Assembly (NCBI GenBank): GCA_049975325.1
Contig: JBNGDW010000018.1
Location: 1-22,732, forward strand
DNA from: JBNGDW01 sp049975325
Lineage (GTDB): Bacteria > Cloacimonadota > Cloacimonadia > JGIOTU-2 > JBNGDW01
Direction: 5' to 3'
Length of the DNA: 22,732 nucleotides
Position 1 is the stretch's first letter, and the number at the start of each line of letters is the position of its first letter. Below, piece after piece: positions 15,161-21,871 of the stretch. The notes under the pieces were generated by a model that saw only the letters and a program-made list of their open reading frames with translations, was not told the DNA's origin and did not search any database. The translations under genes were made by a program, and so were the position numbers.

Positions 15161-15226
15161 TTTATACTTATCTTTCTCCGCATCGTATAATTAAGATTAG
15201 TTTTTCAAAAGATAAAGAGATACACT

Positions 15227-16132
15227 CTAGCTTGATCCACGAGTTTTGTTAGGATCAAGGCATTTCGTTGTTTTTGCAATATCCCATTTATATGGATTTT
15301 TCTTCAGAATTTTATAATCAACCCAGCCAAGCATTCTACCTGCGACTTCTAGAAAAACAGTAAACAGAATTTTTATATCGGTTACAAGATTCCATGAGAG
15401 CTCTTTCAGCGTCAGGGCAAGAATAAGCATAGATTTTTGGGAGACCACTGTATAGTCTTGATTATCCTTCAGCCACAGATGTCCTGCATAGATTCTTCTT
15501 CGCTGTTTGATGAAATCAGAGAGAGTTTCAGGACCCTTATTATGGACAATTGCATCTGGTACATACTTAAGTTTAAGTCCGTGAGCCCGTATAATTGCCT
15601 CTATACTTGCTTCATCCACGGGGCTTTGTTCAGGTATTTCTTTTACAATATTTCGAAATGCGACCATTTCTCCCATTTTGGGAGAGATGAGTGCCATTTT
15701 ATGATGTAATTTCCAGAGCATACAAACTGCAAAACCAATAAAGTCTTTGCGGCTGTTAACTGGCTGCGGTCTTCCACCTGTCATGCCAATCTTTTCATCT
15801 TTGAATGGTGCAACAAGTTTTTCCACAGTGTCTCTTGCTGGAATCGTGTCCGCACTTTCTATGACCAGCACCTCACCCTGTGCTTCTTTCAAAAAGAGGT
15901 TAATAGCAGAGGATTTGCCACGACGTTCAGGCTGGACAATCAGGCGAATTTTTGGATTTCTCCTTGCATATTCTTGCACAATCTCATCTGTTCTATCTGT
16001 AGAATTGCTTGATACCACTGTAATTTCTTCAATTGAAACTGTATCCAGTGCCTGATTTTCCAGAGCTGTGAGAATTTGCCGAATATTTTTTTCCTCATTA
16101 TAGGCAAAAACTCCAATACTACATCGTATCAT
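15227..16132 (-). CDS. Family 2 glycosyltransferase
   Basis: The 301-residue protein has the GT-A nucleotide-sugar fold of family 2. The N-terminal IGVFAYNEEKNIRQIL binds nucleotide and VVSSNSTDRTDEIV follows. ESADTIPA occupies the DxD metal position, DEASIEAII supplies the likely acidic base region, and QRRRIYAGHLWL matches the (Q/R)xxRW-like segment. A hydrophobic C-terminal region (about 230-270) could associate with membrane. Donor and acceptor are unknown; secreted polysaccharide or lipid glycosylation is likely. The ATG follows AAGGA and overlaps the end of nusB by 14 bases, so the gene is read with ribH and nusB. The 3' side abuts the restriction-modification cassette, which may have been inserted here. 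Confidence 0.85.
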   Translation of the reverse strand: MIRCSIGVFAYNEEKNIRQILTALENQALDTVSIEEITVVSSNSTDRTDEIVQEYARRNPKIRLIVQPERRGKSSAINLFLKEAQGEVLVIESADTIPARDTVEKLVAPFKDEKIGMTGGRPQPVNSRKDFIGFAVCMLWKLHHKMALISPKMGEMVAFRNIVKEIPEQSPVDEASIEAIIRAHGLKLKYVPDAIVHNKGPETLSDFIKQRRRIYAGHLWLKDNQDYTVVSQKSMLILALTLKELSWNLVTDIKILFTVFLEVAGRMLGWVDYKILKKNPYKWDIAKTTKCLDPNKTRGSS

Positions 16133-16568
16133 ATTTTTCCTTGTAATGCATCACAGTGTCGAGCACACCATTTATAAATGTGCCGGATTTTTCACCACTA
16201 AATTTTTTTGAGATTTCAATTGCTTCATTGATAACTACCTGCGCAGGAGTCTCAGAGAAAAGCATCTCCATAATTGCTAGGCGGAGAATGCTTTTGTCAA
16301 CTATGGATATGCGATGAAATGGCCAATTCTTAGAGAATTTTCTTATTAACTCATCAATTACTGGCAGATTATAATATGTTCTTTTGACAAGAAAATCAAT
16401 AAATTCTTTTTGCTCTTGGGTGAGTTTTTTTGTGTGAATTGATATGATATCCTCTATCACTTGATCGAGATTTGCATCTTTTGCTTTCTCTTGGCTGGTA
16501 TATCCATTGAGTTCAAGGGCGTAGATTACCTGTACTGCCAATTCACGTGCCTCTCGACGGGGTCCCAT
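16119..16568 (-). CDS. nusB: Transcription antitermination factor NusB
   Basis: NusB joins S10 on boxA RNA to build the antitermination complex on rRNA operons. The 149-residue protein matches the family: RREARELAVQVIYALELN at the N-terminus, an all-helical body, RISIVDKSILRLAIMEML in the centre, and PAQVVINEAIEISKKFSGEKSGTFINGVLD near the end, the last part being the most conserved. Length is normal. It begins directly after the ribH stop (TAA then ATG), the widely conserved ribH-nusB arrangement. The glycosyltransferase overlaps its 3' end. No defects are seen. Confidence 0.96.
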   Translation of the reverse strand: MGPRREARELAVQVIYALELNGYTSQEKAKDANLDQVIEDIISIHTKKLTQEQKEFIDFLVKRTYYNLPVIDELIRKFSKNWPFHRISIVDKSILRLAIMEMLFSETPAQVVINEAIEISKKFSGEKSGTFINGVLDTVMHYKEKYDTM

Positions 16569-17033
16569 TTATAATTCTTCTGTCAGATTTGCCATCTCAA
16601 TTGCGTTTAGGGCTGCAAACCAGCCTTTATTACCGGCCTTTGTTCCTGCACGTTCTAATGCCTGTTCAATCGTATCAGTTGTAAGCACACCGAAAATAAC
16701 CGGGCAAGTGGCTTGCATCGCAACCTCAGCGATGCCCTTGCTTACCTCTTTGCTGATATATTCAAAATGAGGCGTGTCACCCCTTATTACAGCGCCAAGA
16801 CAGATTACAGCATGGTACTGATTTGAATTTGCAGCCTTTTTTGCTATAGGGGGGAGTTCAAATGCACCCGGCACCCATATAATAGTGATGTTCTGTTCTT
16901 CAGCACCATGTCTTTTCAAACAATCAACAGCACCTTCAATGAGTTTTTTTGAGATAAGCTCATTAAAACGGCTTACTATGAGGGAAAATTTTTTGCCCTC
17001 TGCTTTATAACTGCCTTCTATTATTTTATACAT
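16569..17033 (-). CDS. ribH: 6,7-dimethyl-8-ribityllumazine synthase
   Basis: RibH condenses 5-amino-6-ribitylaminouracil with 3,4-dihydroxy-2-butanone 4-phosphate, the next-to-last step of riboflavin synthesis, and usually forms pentamers or icosahedral shells. The 154 residues show IVSRFNELISKKL near the start, VPGAFELPPIAKKAA, the active-site region CLGAVIRGDTPHFEYI with the catalytic His, and GVLTTDTIEQALERAGTKAGNKG. Length is normal. GAGAGG lies five bases before the ATG. No other riboflavin genes are in the window. It heads the long minus-strand series and shares its upstream region with the divergent PhoH gene. Confidence 0.97.
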   Translation of the reverse strand: MYKIIEGSYKAEGKKFSLIVSRFNELISKKLIEGAVDCLKRHGAEEQNITIIWVPGAFELPPIAKKAANSNQYHAVICLGAVIRGDTPHFEYISKEVSKGIAEVAMQATCPVIFGVLTTDTIEQALERAGTKAGNKGWFAALNAIEMANLTEEL

Positions 17034-17086
17034 AAGTGCCTCTCTTCTTTTTTATTTGATATATTAAAAATTTGACAATTAAACAT

Positions 17087-17115
17087 TTAATTTGATTATT
17101 AGATTTATATGTCAA
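17087..17115 (-). promoter_or_regulatory. ribH: Candidate ribH promoter
   Basis: The minus strand shows a perfect TTGACA (17110-17115) with a weak AATTAA (17087-17092) after 17 bases. A second TTGACA lies on the plus strand at 17072-17077, so the two form an inverted pair around this segment. The -10 match is poor, so confidence is low. Confidence 0.35.
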
Positions 17116-17135
17116 TAAATAAGTTTGGCCATCGT

Positions 17136-17164
17136 TTGTGAATTGTAAACCATACTCATATTAT
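17136..17164 (+). promoter_or_regulatory. Promoter of the PIN-PhoH gene
   Basis: TTGTGA (17136-17141) and TATTAT (17159-17164) are separated by exactly 17 bases. Initiation would fall near 17171, about 40 bases before the start codon. This is the best promoter match in the divergent ribH-phoH region. Confidence 0.6.
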
Positions 17165-17210
17165 GTGTAGGAAAGAGCGGTTCATACAACGATAGCCGAA
17201 GAGGATGAAT

Positions 17211-18557
17211 ATGGGAAAAATATATGTTCTGGACACAAATGTCCTGATTCACGACCCACAAGCAATCTTTGCCTATAGGGATTCTGATGTGATTATTCCA
17301 ATCACTGTAATCGAGGAGATTGATGTGTTTAAGAAGGGTATTGATGAGAAAAGTCGTAATGCGCGGCGTATCAGTAGATTGCTTGATCAACTCCGTCAGC
17401 AGAACTCATTGTCAGAGGGGGTAAAACTCGAGAACGGCGGTTTTCTAAAAGTTGCTCTTCCCCATCGAATCTCCAGTGACCTGGAAGAAATTCTTATAAA
17501 AGACGAAAATGATAACCTGATTATCGGCACCGCTTACCACTATCAAAAGAAATACCCTAATAAAGAGGTGATTTTGGTTTCTAAGGATGCAAATGTGCGC
17601 ATCAAGGCTGATGCAATTGGTCTTAAAACCGCAAACTATGAGCTTGAAAGGATTAATTTTGAGGAACTATACACAGGCATTCTACGTTACGAAGCATCTG
17701 ACGGTGAGATACAGAAGTTCAAAGAAAATGGTGGCATGAAGAACACTTTTGGGCTTCAGTACTATAATCAATTTTTGCTTATGTATGAGCCTGGAAATTT
17801 TTTCAATCATGTTATTGCAAGGTATAACAAAGACAAGGACATGGTCTATCCTTTAAATCATTATCGGGGAGATGAAGTATGGGGGATTAAAGCATTAAAT
17901 CCAGAACAGGAAGCTTCCTTTGACCTGCTTTTAGATGATAGTGTGCAGATTGTTTCCCTTCTTGGTATTGCAGGGACAGGCAAAACCCTTCTTGCCCTTG
18001 CGGCAGGGCTGCGGAAGGTAATAGAAGAGGAGCGCTATACCAAGATGGTTGTATCACGTCCTATCTTTCCTCTTGGTAAGGACATAGGATTTCTACCCGG
18101 GACAAAAGAAGAGAAATACAATCCATGGATGCAACCAATTTATGACAATATGGAGATACTGCTTCATCGCCATGATGAGGAAGGCCAGCTGCCGGAAAAG
18201 AAGAAAACTCCGAAAAAACGCTCCTCATTGGATGATTTTCTGGATTTTGGGTTCATTGAACTGGAACCTCTTACCTATATTCGCGGAAGAAGCCTGCCAG
18301 AGCAGTTTATGATTGTGGATGAGGCTCAAAACCTTACTCCACATGAGATGAAAACTATTCTTACTCGTGCCGGTGACAATACTAAAGTAGTGCTTACCGG
18401 CGACCCTTATCAAATCGATATTCCATACCTTGATTCTGAAAGCAATGGACTTAGTCTGGTGGCAGAAAGATTTAAAGATGAAAAAATGGCAGGACATGTG
18501 ACACTGGTGAAGGGAGAACGGTCAAAATTAGCTGAATTAGCCGCAAAGTATCTGTAG
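17211..18557 (+). CDS. PIN-domain PhoH-family ATPase
   Basis: This 448-residue protein fuses an N-terminal PIN ribonuclease domain (MGKIYVLDTNVLIHD, with the metal-binding Asp8 and further acidic residues to about 130) to a PhoH ATPase domain. The Walker A motif is GIAGTGKTLLALAAG at about 250-265. Walker B is IVDEAQNLTPHEMKTILTRAG at about 367-387, followed by VVLTGDPYQID. The architecture is that of the YlaK/PhoH2 family, proposed to couple RNA unwinding to cleavage. The ATG at 17211 is chosen because GAGG lies six bases upstream; the ATG at 17205 directly touches that site. It is transcribed divergently from ribH, from its own promoter. Key nuclease and ATPase residues appear intact. Confidence 0.92.
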   Translation: MGKIYVLDTNVLIHDPQAIFAYRDSDVIIPITVIEEIDVFKKGIDEKSRNARRISRLLDQLRQQNSLSEGVKLENGGFLKVALPHRISSDLEEILIKDENDNLIIGTAYHYQKKYPNKEVILVSKDANVRIKADAIGLKTANYELERINFEELYTGILRYEASDGEIQKFKENGGMKNTFGLQYYNQFLLMYEPGNFFNHVIARYNKDKDMVYPLNHYRGDEVWGIKALNPEQEASFDLLLDDSVQIVSLLGIAGTGKTLLALAAGLRKVIEEERYTKMVVSRPIFPLGKDIGFLPGTKEEKYNPWMQPIYDNMEILLHRHDEEGQLPEKKKTPKKRSSLDDFLDFGFIELEPLTYIRGRSLPEQFMIVDEAQNLTPHEMKTILTRAGDNTKVVLTGDPYQIDIPYLDSESNGLSLVAERFKDEKMAGHVTLVKGERSKLAELAAKYL

Positions 18558-18612
18558 AAACTGGAGATTGCAATTATATTATCAGAGACGACGAAAAAGG
18601 AAAATAGTTTTA

Positions 18613-18627
18613 TCCGCCAGCTGCTGA
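18613..18627. repeat. Dispersed palindrome, degenerate copy 4
   Basis: TCCGCCAGCTGCTGA keeps the left arm of the repeat at 6827 and the flanking GAATTTGATT resembles GAATTTAATT there, but the right arm is altered. This shows that the repeated unit extends past the palindrome. Confidence 0.5.
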
Positions 18628-18667
18628 ATTTGATTGTTTGTAAGATTTTGTGCATTAAAATTTAATT

Positions 18668-19441
18668 ATGAAAGGTTTACGAAGAAAGCCATCCCATATT
18701 TTATTAATCTGGCTCTCATTTTGTGCTATATGCATAATTTTCGGCCCAAGTATAACAATCTCTGGATCAACAGCGGAACCTACAAATGCTGATTCTCTAT
18801 GGCAAAAAGCTGCAGATATTGCAGAGAAAAACTGGATCCTTGTACCAGGATATACAGTTAGAATAGACCGAATGCTGGATAAAGATGGTGAGGTGGAGTC
18901 TGTCACCGAATTATGGGTGAAGCACAGCCTGACAGACTCTTTAACAATAGAAAATACCATAGTTAAAGCATTTTTAGATAGTCAGCAGGTGTCAGAAGAA
19001 GAATATGACCAGTTTATGCAATTTGCAAGTCAGGATATGATGCCGGAGAATAAATCGCTTTTCCATAATACCCCACCGGATAATCCACTTATTACCAGAA
19101 CTCAGGAGCAGCAGGAAATAAAAGGGAGACCTTGCATTGGATATAAATATGAATACAGATTACAGGACGATGAATATGGAACTGTATCTCAATCAGGGAT
19201 GATCTGGATTGATAAAGAGACTGGGGCACCAATGTATTTGGAGTTTGTAGCTGATGGTCTACCCAGAATGATAAAAAAGATGGATGGCTTCGCTCTCTAC
19301 TCGTTTGATCCGACTAATCAAACCTGGTGGCTTGAAAAAACTGTAACTAATATGGAAATTAAACTGCTTTTTGTGACAAGGAAAATGCAATCAGAAGTAC
19401 AATATAAAGATTATTGGGAGTATCCTGTGGCTCAAGAGTAG
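18668..19441 (+). CDS. Secreted protein of unknown function, LolA-like appearance
   Basis: The 257-residue protein starts with a clear export signal: basic MKGLRRK, then a hydrophobic stretch to about residue 30 (ILLIWLSFCAICIIFG), with likely cleavage near ISGSTAEP. No lipobox is obvious. The mature part is rich in beta pattern and charged residues. GMIWIDKETGAPMYLEF at about 177-193 resembles a strand pair of LolA/LppX-type lipid-binding folds, where WIDKETG-like segments recur, but the similarity is short. No catalytic motif is visible. There is no clear ribosome-binding site before the ATG, and no better start in frame. It follows the PhoH gene after about 110 bases that contain a degenerate palindromic repeat. 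Confidence 0.6.
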   Translation: MKGLRRKPSHILLIWLSFCAICIIFGPSITISGSTAEPTNADSLWQKAADIAEKNWILVPGYTVRIDRMLDKDGEVESVTELWVKHSLTDSLTIENTIVKAFLDSQQVSEEEYDQFMQFASQDMMPENKSLFHNTPPDNPLITRTQEQQEIKGRPCIGYKYEYRLQDDEYGTVSQSGMIWIDKETGAPMYLEFVADGLPRMIKKMDGFALYSFDPTNQTWWLEKTVTNMEIKLLFVTRKMQSEVQYKDYWEYPVAQE

Positions 19442-19593
19442 ATTACAGTTACCCTGATAATTTTATATGGACCAAGTCCGAGATAATACTGTAAAAATAG
19501 TAATTTAGTTGGCGAAATGAAGCAATGACTGCTTGGAATCTCAAGAAATAGAGATGATGCAACTATCAAATTTCAATAATGAAAGGATACGAT

Positions 19594-20139
19594 ATGGACC
19601 CTTCACAAGCACTTGACCTAGTTAGAGAAAATATAAAGAATAACAACCTGTATAAGCATTGCCTTGCTGTTGAAGCAGTAATGCGGCATTTTGCTAAATA
19701 CTTTGCTGAAAATCAGGAGGAATGGGGTCTTGCCGGGTTATTGCATGACCTTGATTATGAAAAGACTAAAGACAATCCATCTCAGCATGGGTTTGTCTCT
19801 GTACAGATGCTCAAACACTATGATATTGACGAGAAAATAGTAAATGCGATCCGTTCCCATTCCGGATATGTGGAACGAATTTCTCTTATGGATAAGGTTC
19901 TCTATGCAGTAGACTCACTTACAGGACTTATTATTGCATCTGCTCTTATGCATCCAGAGAAAAAAATCTCAGCACTTGATACGGATTTCGTTATGCGGCG
20001 ATTCAAGGAGAAGCGTTTTGCTGCTGGCGCAGATAGGGAGCAGATTGCCTCATGCGAAGAATTTAACATGAAGCTGGAGGATTTTATTGCACATACCTTA
20101 GAGGCAATGGCTGGAATTGAAAAAGAGCTCGGTTTTTAA
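19594..20139 (+). CDS. HD-domain phosphohydrolase
   Basis: The 181-residue protein has a complete HD metal-binding set: His22 in LYKHCLAVEAV, His51-Asp52 in LAGLLHDLDYEK, His65 and His89 in SQHGF and IRSHSG, and Asp107 in LYAVDSLTG. This is the HDIG-type pattern of small metal-dependent phosphohydrolases that act on nucleotides or phosphate esters. The substrate is unknown. The start at 19594 is supported by AAAGGA six bases upstream; the ATG at 19579 would overlap that site. It is the last plus-strand gene, convergent with a decayed minus-strand gene, and an inverted repeat follows at 20237-20294. Length is typical for this group. Confidence 0.88.
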   Translation: MDPSQALDLVRENIKNNNLYKHCLAVEAVMRHFAKYFAENQEEWGLAGLLHDLDYEKTKDNPSQHGFVSVQMLKHYDIDEKIVNAIRSHSGYVERISLMDKVLYAVDSLTGLIIASALMHPEKKISALDTDFVMRRFKEKRFAAGADREQIASCEEFNMKLEDFIAHTLEAMAGIEKELGF

Positions 20140-20236
20140 TTTTGATAGGCTGCTATATTATCGGTTTTATCAAGTACTGAATACCCTGCCCAGTAGTTCC
20201 CGGCGGAGTGAGGAATTTGGGTAGGTCGAACTCCAA

Positions 20237-20294
20237 AGATAAATTCTGTTGTCTGGAGCAAAGGCATCGAGGGGAGAATGCTCGGAATTTATCT
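20237..20294. repeat. Inverted repeat between convergent genes
   Basis: Perfect ten-base arms AGATAAATTC (20237-20246) and GAATTTATCT (20285-20294) enclose a 38-base loop. An inner GAGCA/TGCTC pair can form inside the loop. It lies after the HD gene and before the end of the decayed minus-strand gene. It could act as a bidirectional terminator, but no strong U tract follows on either strand. Confidence 0.5.
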
Positions 20295-20297
20295 ATT

Positions 20298-20661
20298 TTA
20301 TTCCTTCCTTAATCTTTCGATTTCTTTTTTAATCTCAGCTATAATTTCTGGGTTATAGATTTCTTACCATCTTTCTTTATTGAGAAAACGATGAATCCGC
20401 CAGCCGGCGGATCGACTCAGAATATGAAGAATTTCTTCCGTTACTTCTTCTATTTCTGCTTGAATAACTTCTGTTATCCTTCTCAAATTTATTATGTGTC
20501 TTACTGAGCCATTCTTTCCATCTGTACACTTCTGGGGTTTGTTCGTATGTTATTGGCTTGATTTGTAAGCCTATATATTTACCATTTAAATCTATCTCTT
20601 CATCTTTTACTTCTTTTATCAATCGGCTATCATCAATTATGATTTTTGCACTAGTTTCCAT
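20298..20661 (-). pseudogene. Decayed small protein gene with frameshift and in-frame stop
   Basis: A good ribosome-binding site (AAAGG, eight bases) and a TATAAT box (20675-20680) precede METSAKIIID. The frame reads plausibly to about WLSKTHN, then changes: the natural continuation lies in another frame as LRRITEVIQAEIEEVTEEIL. The junction is at an AAATTT run near 20481-20492. That second frame meets a TAA after NKERW and then continues as EIYNPEIIAEIKKEIERLRKE before a final TAA at 20298-20300. The restored product would be about 120 residues, acidic and helical. No family is recognised. A palindromic repeat (20395-20412) lies within it. The first frame alone gives a 94-residue product with an atypical Ser/Arg/Asn-rich tail. 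A sequencing error could explain one lesion but less easily both. Confidence 0.6.
20395..20412. repeat. Dispersed palindrome, copy 5, inside the decayed gene
   Basis: ATCCGCCAGCCGGCGGAT has seven-base perfect arms (ATCCGCC/GGCGGAT). It is the same element as at 6827 and 6859-6902. Its position inside a formerly coding frame suggests insertion or in-frame spread into the gene. A partial copy, CCGGCGGA followed by GGAATTTGG, can be seen near 20200-20220. Confidence 0.75.
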
Positions 20662-20674
20662 CTGTCAGACCTTT

Positions 20675-20680
20675 ATTATA
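20675..20680 (-). promoter_or_regulatory. Consensus -10 box upstream of the decayed gene
   Basis: TATAAT is present on the minus strand about 14 bases before the start codon, but no well-spaced -35 is seen (TTGTAA lies 19 bases upstream of the box). Initiation would give a very short leader that still includes most of the AAAGG site. Confidence 0.35.
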
Positions 20681-20847
20681 CCTCAATGCCAAGCAAGCAT
20701 TACAATGCCAATTTTTCCTCTCTTGCATGTACTTGATTTTTCTTTTATTCGCTACTATACTAAAAGCCAAGACTCTCCAATCATCTCTGCTGTCTGTGGA
20801 CATCTTTGAGACTACAAGCCCGCTATTGAAGAGTGGACATCTGCACC

Positions 20848-21624
20848 CTATTTGTGGCGTCTCTTCTTAATTATTACATCGCCTGAACCTGTATCAAATC
20901 TACCACTGGTATAGGAAGAGTTATCAAAGATTATGTCGCCAGAGCCAGTATCTGCATTCACCTCTTCAAATTTTGAAGATAAGACTCTAACATCACCTGA
21001 GCCTGTATCAAATCTTACCTCTTCACTTTCAGAGTCTCTGATCTTTATGTCTCCGCTACCAGTATCGCATATAAGATGTTCTATAGCGCTTAGCGATTCA
21101 ATGAAGACATCGCCACTGCCTGTCTCTATAGTGATTTCGCCTATTTCTTGGCAATTATAGAGGGAGACATCACCAGAGCCAGCATCAAGGGTAATTCTCT
21201 TTGAGGAGCGCATATTTTTAAGAGAGATATCGCCACTTCCTGTATCGAATTCAATTGCAACATCTTCTGGTATTGTACCAGAAACATGGCTTATATAGAC
21301 AGGATAATCACCCTTGCTTCGGGTTTTCAGTTTGCCATTTTCTATGTACACTTCGGCATCGCCCGGCTCTTTTTCATATATGATGATATCAAGCGTAGCC
21401 ATATGAGTTTTGCTACCAGAAAGATCAATATCCCCGCTCCCAATATCAATTGCCATTTTATCTGAGGTAAACTCTTCTTCCAGATGGATTTCCCGCTTAT
21501 GTTCAAGCCTTACATTGTTTACTCGTATCATACCATCTCCTTCTATTTCTATTCTGCATTGTGTAAATAAGATGAGGCATAGGGCGCATCCAATGATTAC
21601 GAACCCTATCTTTTGAATCTTCAT
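20848..21624 (-). CDS. GSGD-repeat surface protein, DUF4097-like, probable lipoprotein
   Basis: The 258-residue protein has a signal sequence (MKIQKIGFVIIGCALCLILF) followed by Cys23; the residues before it (F-T-Q-C) are a poor lipobox, so lipidation is uncertain. The rest is a regular beta repeat with eight GSGD[IV] motifs, at about residues 62, 129, 149, 169, 189, 208, 227 and 246. The last seven are spaced exactly 20 or 19 residues, as D[TA]GSGD[VI]. This is the pattern of DUF4097/putative auto-transporter adhesin (head GIN) proteins, which form a right-handed beta-helix. The start at 21624 follows AAAGGAG and excludes the upstream TTG at 21642. That site is only about 10 bases beyond the 3' CCA of tRNA-Lys, so the two are probably co-transcribed. 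Confidence 0.8.
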   Translation of the reverse strand: MKIQKIGFVIIGCALCLILFTQCRIEIEGDGMIRVNNVRLEHKREIHLEEEFTSDKMAIDIGSGDIDLSGSKTHMATLDIIIYEKEPGDAEVYIENGKLKTRSKGDYPVYISHVSGTIPEDVAIEFDTGSGDISLKNMRSSKRITLDAGSGDVSLYNCQEIGEITIETGSGDVFIESLSAIEHLICDTGSGDIKIRDSESEEVRFDTGSGDVRVLSSKFEEVNADTGSGDIIFDNSSYTSGRFDTGSGDVIIKKRRHK

Positions 21625-21647
21625 CTTGTCTCCTTTCGGCAAGTAAT

Positions 21648-21723
<76 letters not shown>

Positions 21724-21762
21724 ACCTACTTTATCCAATACTGATTTTTATATTAAGAAGTT

Positions 21763-21792
21763 ATATTGCAACATACCACCCAAACCTGTCAA
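21763..21792 (-). promoter_or_regulatory. Candidate tRNA-Lys promoter
   Basis: Perfect TTGACA (21787-21792) is followed after 18 bases by CAATAT (21763-21768) on the minus strand. Initiation near 21755 would leave a short tRNA 5' leader. The -10 match is moderate. Confidence 0.5.
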
Positions 21793-21813
21793 GAGTAATT
21801 CTAATCTGGTTTC

Positions 21814-21836
21814 TTAAAAAGTCAAATCCAGACTTT
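21814..21836 (-). terminator. Weak intrinsic terminator after the FG-GAP/T9SS gene
   Basis: On the minus strand AAAGTC (21831-21836) pairs with GACTTT (21818-21823) around a seven-base loop, followed directly by a short T run. The stem is short and AT-rich, but it lies between the end of the upstream gene and the tRNA promoter, where a terminator is expected. Confidence 0.45.
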
Positions 21837-21871
21837 AGGAGCTAAACTCTGCTGTTTTATAGTGAGAGTAT

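Noticed and set aside
20558..20809. 83-codon plus-strand frame
   Set aside because: It is antisense to the decayed minus-strand gene and its promoter, with no ribosome-binding site or recognisable motif.
20796..20842. Direct repeat of GTGGACATCT (20796-20805 and 20833-20842)
   Set aside because: Ten bases at two places without symmetry or a linked gene is too little to call an operator or attachment site.
20900..21440. Regularly spaced repeats that could suggest a CRISPR array
   Set aside because: The repeats are imperfect, multiples of three bases apart, and encode the GSGD motif of a continuous protein.
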